Positions 59,354-64,000 of a stretch of 64,000 bases of DNA are shown here, in pieces. Location: NCBI GenBank assembly GCA_038227995.1, contig JBBRPP010000018.1:1-64000 (forward strand), in the 5' to 3' direction. The DNA comes from WLMZ01 sp038227995. GTDB lineage: Bacteria; Actinomycetota; Acidimicrobiia; Acidimicrobiales; Ilumatobacteraceae. The position numbers and the translations under genes are program-made. The notes beneath the pieces are model-generated. The model made no database searches and had not been told where the DNA came from. It saw only the letters and a program-made list of their open reading frames with translations. The stretch's first letter is position 1. Each line of letters opens with the position of its first letter.

Positions 59354-60268
59354 TTACGGGGTGAACGGCTTCTTGGCCAACATCACATCGGCGCCCAGGA
59401 ACGGCTCGAGGAACGAGCCGTAGTCTGGCCCACGGCGCAATCCGTTGCCGCCGTCGACAGCGATGCTGACACCGGTGATCCAGCGCGAGTCGTTGCCGAT
59501 CAGGAAGCGAGCCAACGCGGCGACGTCTTCCGGCTGGCCGACATCGCCCATCGGCGTGTTGTCGATGTAGCTCTTGTACACCGCGCTGTCACGAGGGATG
59601 CCGTCCATGATCTCGGTCGCGATGAAGCCCGGCCGGATCGCATTGCAGCGCACGCCGACGGGGCCGTATTCGTCGGCCGCGTTGCGCATCATCTGCTCGA
59701 TGCCCGCCTTCGAGACCGTGTAGGCGCTGAAGTACGGGTGCGTGACATAGCCGGCGATCGACGACATGCCGACGAACGAACCTCCGCCCGCCGCGACCAT
59801 GTGCGGCACGGTGTGCTTGAGACACAGCATCGTGCCGACCACGTTCAGGTGGAGGGTGTCGACGAACTGTTGCGTGTCGAGCAGGTGGTAGGGCCCAAGG
59901 CCGCGTGAGCCACCGGCGTTGGCGATACAGCCGTTGAGTTTGCCGGTCGGCTCCAGCGCGGCAGCCACCATCCGCTGCACGTCGTCTTCGTTGGTGACGT
60001 CACCGACGACGAACCGAGCGCTGCCCCCCATTCCGCTCGCAGCGGCGGCTTCATTGACCCGGTCGGCAGATTCAGCGAGCGACGACTCGGTGCGCCCGCT
60101 CAGTGTGACCGCTGCGCCGTCGGCCGCGAGACGCGCGGCGCATGCGCTGCCGAGACCCGTGCCTCCGCCGGTGATCAGCACGGCGAAACCCTGCAGTCCA
60201 CCGACCGGGTAACCCGGCTGCCCTGCTGGTGATGGGTGGCCGGCGGCGGGTGGTGTCGATTCGCTCAT
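59354..60268 (-). CDS. Short-chain dehydrogenase/reductase (SDR)
   Basis: A 304-residue SDR. AVLITGGGTGLGSA is the cofactor loop, followed by LSGRTESSLAES (arginine suggesting NADP preference), NAGG, VGMSSIAGY and YTVSKAG for the catalytic Ser-Tyr-Lys set, and RPGFIATEI in the substrate loop. The first 25 residues are a Pro/Gly-rich tail outside the fold. It resembles 2,4-dienoyl-CoA reductase-like or 3-oxoacyl reductase enzymes of lipid metabolism; the exact substrate is not determinable. It is divergent from the cyclase-family gene. Confidence 0.9.
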   Translation of the reverse strand: MSESTPPAAGHPSPAGQPGYPVGGLQGFAVLITGGGTGLGSACAARLAADGAAVTLSGRTESSLAESADRVNEAAAASGMGGSARFVVGDVTNEDDVQRMVAAALEPTGKLNGCIANAGGSRGLGPYHLLDTQQFVDTLHLNVVGTMLCLKHTVPHMVAAGGGSFVGMSSIAGYVTHPYFSAYTVSKAGIEQMMRNAADEYGPVGVRCNAIRPGFIATEIMDGIPRDSAVYKSYIDNTPMGDVGQPEDVAALARFLIGNDSRWITGVSIAVDGGNGLRRGPDYGSFLEPFLGADVMLAKKPFTP

Positions 60269-60372
60269 GCGGGCGAACGGTAGCGTGCGCGACCGATCAG
60301 ACGTGATACGAACTGACAGAAGTCGACAACACGACACCGGCCCACGGCGGCTGGCAAACACAGGAGCGATCG

Positions 60373-61263
60373 ATGGCGAACAACTGGGGACGATGGGGCG
60401 ACGACGACCAGCGCGGCGCACTGAACCTGATCACACCGGAGGCCGTGAAGGCAGCCGCACTTCGCCGCACGACGGGCAAGGTGTACTCGCTGTCGATCCA
60501 GCTCAGCCAGGCCACCGTGCCCGCCGTCCACGACCGTCCGGCGATCGAGCGGTACACGCTGTCGTCGTCGGCAGACATCGGCAGAGTCCCTCCGTTCTTC
60601 GAGATCGGTGAAGGCGTCGGAGCCAACGAGGACGTCATCGTGATGCCGAGCCACATCGGTACGCACATGGATGCACTCGTGCACGTCGCGTCCGAGTCCA
60701 CGCTCTACAACGGATATCCGGTCGACACGTTCACGCCGCGCGGCGGCGCGGCCAAGTGCGGCATCGAACACACTGGCAGCTTCGCCGGTCCGGCCAAGCT
60801 GCTCGATCTCGTCGGCCACCTCGGCGACGGTGGGCTCGAGCCCGGTCAGGTCATCGACTCTGCGTTGCTCGAATCGTGTCGCTCGGCGCAGGGCACCACG
60901 ATCGAGAGTGGCGACATGTTGCTTGTCCGCACCGGCTGGATCGAGCATCGCAACAAGCACCTCACCCCCGACAAGGCGTGGCTGCAAGCCGGGCTGGGCT
61001 TCGATTCCGTGGACTTCATCCGCGATCACGAGATCAGCGTCGTGGGCAGCGACAACTCTGCGATCGAGTCGATCCCGTTCGACCAGAACAAGTTCCTCGG
61101 TGTGCACATCGAGCTGCTGCATCAGCTCGGCGTGACCTTGATCGAGCATCTGTGGCTGGCCGACCTCGCGGCGGATCGCTGTTACGACGTTCTGCTCGCC
61201 GTTGGCGGATTGCTCGTCACCGGCGCCACCGGATCACCGGTGAACCCCATCGCCATCGGCTGA
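60373..61263 (+). CDS. Cyclase family protein (kynurenine-formamidase-like hydrolase)
   Basis: A 296-residue metal-dependent hydrolase of the cyclase family. WGRWGDDDQRGALNLITPEAV is the usual opening, SHIGTHMDALVHV is the HxGTHxD metal-binding motif, and GIEHTG plus a later DNSAIES region complete the site. This family includes kynurenine formamidase and isatin hydrolase; members open lactam-like rings or cleave formamides. The ATG has AGGAGCG ahead. Neighbouring SDR genes suggest a catabolic setting, but the substrate is not clear. Confidence 0.88.
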   Translation: MANNWGRWGDDDQRGALNLITPEAVKAAALRRTTGKVYSLSIQLSQATVPAVHDRPAIERYTLSSSADIGRVPPFFEIGEGVGANEDVIVMPSHIGTHMDALVHVASESTLYNGYPVDTFTPRGGAAKCGIEHTGSFAGPAKLLDLVGHLGDGGLEPGQVIDSALLESCRSAQGTTIESGDMLLVRTGWIEHRNKHLTPDKAWLQAGLGFDSVDFIRDHEISVVGSDNSAIESIPFDQNKFLGVHIELLHQLGVTLIEHLWLADLAADRCYDVLLAVGGLLVTGATGSPVNPIAIG

Positions 61264-61283
61264 CACGAACCCTGCGAGACACA

Positions 61284-61301
61284 TTCCGCAACGCTGCGGA
61301 A
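61284..61301 (+). terminator. TTCCGCA/TGCGGAA hairpin after cyclase gene
   Basis: Perfect 7-bp arms (61284-61290 and 61295-61301) enclose ACGC, 20 bases past the stop codon and just before the operator of the next gene. Confidence 0.5.
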
Positions 61302-61306
61302 ACAAC

Positions 61307-61337
61307 TTCTGATGCACCATCAGAAAGCGTGTTATGT
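61307..61337 (+). promoter_or_regulatory. Palindromic operator and -10 box of binding-protein gene 1
   Basis: TTCTGATGCACCATCAGAA (61307-61325) is a perfect 8+8 palindrome with a 3-base centre. It ends 6 bases before TTATGT (61332-61337), a -10 candidate. A near-identical arrangement precedes the paralogous gene downstream, as expected for control by one TetR-type repressor. Confidence 0.7.
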
Positions 61338-61373
61338 TCCCCCCCAACACAACTGAGTCTCGGGGGGGATTTC

Positions 61374-62888
61374 ATGCGTCGTTCAGCATTCAGGTTCGTA
61401 GCCATTCCGGTGGTGCTCGCAGTCATTGCGGCATCGTGCGGGAAGGACCGACAAGCGTCACCGTCTTCGACGGCGGCATCGACGACGTCGGCCGCGCCGG
61501 CCAAGTCGACGGTGCCGGCCACTGTGTCGAGCAGTACGCCATCGAGTGGCTCGGGGTCGGTGAGCACCGAGGCCACGACAGCGTCCACTGAGGCGGCGAC
61601 GACCACGACAGTTCCTGCCGGGCCGACCTTCGGCGACGCACCATGGCCTTGCGGGCCGGCGGCGACACCGAACACCGACGACGGCACCGAAGTCGGCGTC
61701 ACCAAGGACTCGATCAAGATCGCAGGTGGTGACGATGCCGGTTACGCCGGATCGCCGGGCCTCGATCACGAGATCACCGACGGCATGAAGGCGATGGTCA
61801 AGAAGTGCAACGACCTCGGTGGCATCAACGGCCGGCAGATCACGTTCAACTACTACGACGCCGGTATCTTCAACGTCGGTCCGGCGATGCAGGCAGCGTG
61901 TGACGACAAGAACTTCTTCCTCGTGGGTGAGGGCTGGGCTTTCGACAGCAACCAGGAGGAGATCCGCCTCGGCTGCAAGCTGCCGGCTGTGCCCGCCTAC
62001 GCCGTCAGCGCCGCATTCGCGCACGGCAAGGACGTCTTCCTCGCCATCCCGAACCCGTCCGACGAGGTGACCAGCGGCTTCTACGCTCAGGTCGCCAAAC
62101 TCTTCCCGGACAAGATCGGCAAGGTCGCGACGTTGGTCGGAGCCTTCACCGCGACGCAGGAATCACGCGACCGCGTCGTCGCTGCCGCACCGACGTTCGG
62201 CTGGCACTTCGTCTCGACCACGATCGAGTACAACCCGGTCGGTGAAGCCGATTGGACGCCGTTCGTGAAGCAGATCAAGGACAGCGGTGCCGACATGGTC
62301 TACTGGTCCGGCAGCTGCCTGCCAAGCCTGCAACTGTTCGCACAGACCGCAAAGTCGAACGGCCTCGATCTGCCGATCTTCACCGATGCGAACCACTACG
62401 ACTCGACGTGTGCGGTGGCCAACACCGACGGTGCACTCGACAACGTCTACATCCGCCTCAACTTCATCCCGTTCGAGGAAGCGTCGACGAACAAGGCGCT
62501 GACCGACTACATGGGTCTGGTCAAGGACAACGGCGGCGACATCGCTCAACTCGGTGCCGAGGGGGCATCCTCGTTCCTGCTGTGGGCAAACGCGGCTCAG
62601 AAGTGTGGTGCACAGTTGACCCGTGCCTGCACGCTCACGAACCTGAGCCAGGTCCACAAGTGGACAGGCCAAGGGCTGCAGTCCCCGACCGATCCCGGCG
62701 GCAACCATCCGACGGACTGCAACATGATCGTGCGCATCCAGGGAACCAAGTACGTGCGGGTCACCCCGACCGAAATCGGCACCTTCGAGTGCGACCCGAG
62801 CTGGATCGTGAAGATCTCCGGTACCAAGGCGCTCGACGCTGCGAAGCTCGATTCGAACCGGATTTCACAACAGTTCGGAGCCGGATGA
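61374..62888 (+). CDS. Branched-chain amino acid-type ABC substrate-binding lipoprotein
   Basis: A 504-residue lipoprotein. The signal ends in AASC (Cys22), and a Ser/Thr/Ala linker runs to about residue 80. The rest is a periplasmic-binding-protein type 1 fold like LivJ-type receptors: EVGVTKDSIKIAGGDDAGY, NDLGGINGRQITFNYYDAG, then FLVGEGWAFDSNQEEIRLGCKLPAVP and WTPFVKQIKDSGADMVYWSG. It would deliver a small acidic or amino-acid-like ligand to an ABC permease not present in this window. The ATG has GGGGGGGATT ahead. It is paralogous to the next gene, and both follow matching palindromic operators. Confidence 0.88.
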   Translation: MRRSAFRFVAIPVVLAVIAASCGKDRQASPSSTAASTTSAAPAKSTVPATVSSSTPSSGSGSVSTEATTASTEAATTTTVPAGPTFGDAPWPCGPAATPNTDDGTEVGVTKDSIKIAGGDDAGYAGSPGLDHEITDGMKAMVKKCNDLGGINGRQITFNYYDAGIFNVGPAMQAACDDKNFFLVGEGWAFDSNQEEIRLGCKLPAVPAYAVSAAFAHGKDVFLAIPNPSDEVTSGFYAQVAKLFPDKIGKVATLVGAFTATQESRDRVVAAAPTFGWHFVSTTIEYNPVGEADWTPFVKQIKDSGADMVYWSGSCLPSLQLFAQTAKSNGLDLPIFTDANHYDSTCAVANTDGALDNVYIRLNFIPFEEASTNKALTDYMGLVKDNGGDIAQLGAEGASSFLLWANAAQKCGAQLTRACTLTNLSQVHKWTGQGLQSPTDPGGNHPTDCNMIVRIQGTKYVRVTPTEIGTFECDPSWIVKISGTKALDAAKLDSNRISQQFGAG

Positions 62889-62927
62889 CGCCCTCGCGGA
62901 CGCTCTGAACTGCTGTGTCGCTTCAAT

Positions 62928-62956
62928 TCTGACGCGGCGTCAGATTCTGTTATGTT
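62928..62956 (+). promoter_or_regulatory. Palindromic operator and -10 box of binding-protein gene 2
   Basis: TCTGACGCGGCGTCAGA (62928-62944) is a perfect palindrome of the same family as the site at 61307, followed after 5 bases by TTATGTT (62950-62956). The sequence GGGGGGATT before the start is also shared. Confidence 0.7.
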
Positions 62957-62990
62957 GTCCGGACCAATCAGATTTCCGGGGGGATTCTTG

Positions 62991-64000
62991 ATGCGACACA
63001 CATCCATTCGTTTCGTTGCTGCGCTCACTGCGCTGACGCTTGTTGCGGCAGCCTGTGGCAAGGACCGCGGAGCGGCCACCACGACAACAGCAGCTGCTGC
63101 CGTGACGACCGCTGCGCCGACGACAACCGCGGCATCGTCGGCGACGACGACACCGTCGACCGGCGGGGCCTCGTCCACGCCGGCCGTCTCGACGCCGGTC
63201 ACCGACGCAGCAACCACGACGACGGTGCCTGCCGGCCCGACGTTCGGTGACTCGCCGTGGCCCTGCGGCCCGGCGAAAGCAGCGAACACCGACGACGGCA
63301 CCGAGGTCGGTGTCACGAAGGATGCGATCAGCATCGCCGACGGTGACGATGCCGGGTACGCCGGTGCGCCTGGTCTCGATCATGAGATGACCGATGCGAT
63401 GAAGGCGATGGTCAAGAAGTGCAACGACCTCGGTGGCATCAACGGCCGCCAGATCACGATCAACTACTACGACGCCGGCATCTTCAACGTCGGCACGGCG
63501 ATGCAGGCAGCCTGTGATGCCAAGAACTTCTTCCTGGTCGGCGAAGGCTGGGCCTTCGACAGCAACCAGGAAGAGATTCGTCTCGGCTGCAGCCTGCCGG
63601 CCGTCCCTGCGTACTCCGTCAGCGATGCGTTCGCGAACGGCAAGGACGTGTTCCCGGCGTTGCCGAACCCGGCTGACGAATTGCCGTCCGGCTTCTACTC
63701 ACAGATGGCCAAGTTGCTGCCGGACGCGGTCAAGAAGGTCGGCGCTCTCGTCGGCAACTTCTCGGCCACGCAGGAGACTCGCGACAAGGTCGCCGAGGTT
63801 GCACCGCAGTTCGGATGGGGTTTCTCCGAGACCACGCTGGAATACAACACCACCGGCGAGGCCGACTGGACACCGTTCGTCAAGCAGATCAAGGATGCCG
63901 GCTCGACAGCCGTGTACTGGTCGGGTTCGTGCCTGCCCAACCTGCAGCTGTTCGCTCAGGCGGCGAAGGCCAACGGACTCGACGTACCGATCTTCACCGA
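62991..64000 (+). CDS. Branched-chain amino acid-type ABC substrate-binding lipoprotein (partial, runs off window)
   Basis: The first 336 codons of a paralogue of the preceding gene. The lipobox is AAAC with Cys22, followed by a Thr/Ala linker, then EVGVTKDAISIADGDDAGY, NDLGGINGRQITINYYDAG, FLVGEGWAFDSNQEEIRLGCSLPAVP and WTPFVKQIKDAGSTAVYWSG, almost residue for residue like its neighbour. The frame is open at the window end, so the C-terminus and any following permease genes are not visible. Two receptors under the same operator type suggest related ligands or differing affinities. Tandem duplication is the likely origin. Confidence 0.9.
   Translation, partial: MRHTSIRFVAALTALTLVAAACGKDRGAATTTTAAAAVTTAAPTTTAASSATTTPSTGGASSTPAVSTPVTDAATTTTVPAGPTFGDSPWPCGPAKAANTDDGTEVGVTKDAISIADGDDAGYAGAPGLDHEMTDAMKAMVKKCNDLGGINGRQITINYYDAGIFNVGTAMQAACDAKNFFLVGEGWAFDSNQEEIRLGCSLPAVPAYSVSDAFANGKDVFPALPNPADELPSGFYSQMAKLLPDAVKKVGALVGNFSATQETRDKVAEVAPQFGWGFSETTLEYNTTGEADWTPFVKQIKDAGSTAVYWSGSCLPNLQLFAQAAKANGLDVPIFT

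Overview
The window reads as chromosome from a high-GC actinobacterium. The evidence is dense GC-rich coding on both strands, many GTG starts and 4-base start/stop overlaps, several genes that look leaderless (a TANNNT -10 box 6-7 bases before the start codon), twin-arginine lipoproteins and LAL-type LuxR, ECF42 and LtrA families. The repertoire (exported proteins ending in a 'YDSR...VTGYY' domain, Thr-rich lipoproteins, large SDR and acyl-CoA sets) suggests class Acidimicrobiia, perhaps an Ilumatobacter relative. That placement is inference, not a measurement. No rRNA, prophage, insertion sequence or CRISPR array was recognised.

Layout. 0-10.6 kb: tRNA-Arg(CCT), an ABC-F ATPase coupled to a thioesterase, a divergent nitroreductase/MarR pair, an M23 lipoprotein, an RDD protein, a gene broken by an in-frame TAA, RidA, an ECF42 sigma factor with its DGPF/YCII partner, and a lipoprotein hydrolase coupled to a TauE permease. 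10.7-17.2 kb: a ferritin-like diiron protein, a repeat-rich intergenic region, two exported ferritin-like proteins, a CtpE-like P-type ATPase and an MtfA-type peptidase. 17.2-28.2 kb: HxlR-LtrA operon divergent from a cytoplasmic trypsin-like protease, a GT4 glycosyltransferase, two overlapping ABC exporter half-transporters, a COQ4-like protein and an isocitrate-lyase-family enzyme.

28.2-36.1 kb is the most accessory-looking stretch. It holds a 2OG-Fe(II) oxygenase, two translationally coupled small peptides, an AT-rich divergent promoter region, an EgtD-like methyltransferase and a PaaK-like adenylating enzyme. It continues with a secreted small protein, a sigma-like regulator and a STAND-like NTPase with six 35-residue Sel1-like repeats. 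This stretch is the best candidate for an undescribed system.

36.2-50.4 kb: an amine oxidase / GHMP kinase / VOC operon, a mobile mystery protein A/B pair (XRE plus Fic), a phytanoyl-CoA dioxygenase-like protein, a LysR-divergent operon of an acyl-CoA-dehydrogenase-fold flavoprotein, M20 amidohydrolase and imidazolonepropionase, a second M20 enzyme, an M23 protein and a Tat-exported surface protein. 50.4-64 kb: a three-dyad control region, a LAL regulator run, a globin, a second Tat-exported surface protein, two SDRs, a PAS-GGDEF protein, a cyclase-family hydrolase, and two paralogous branched-chain-amino-acid-type binding lipoproteins with matching palindromic operators. The second of these runs off the window end.
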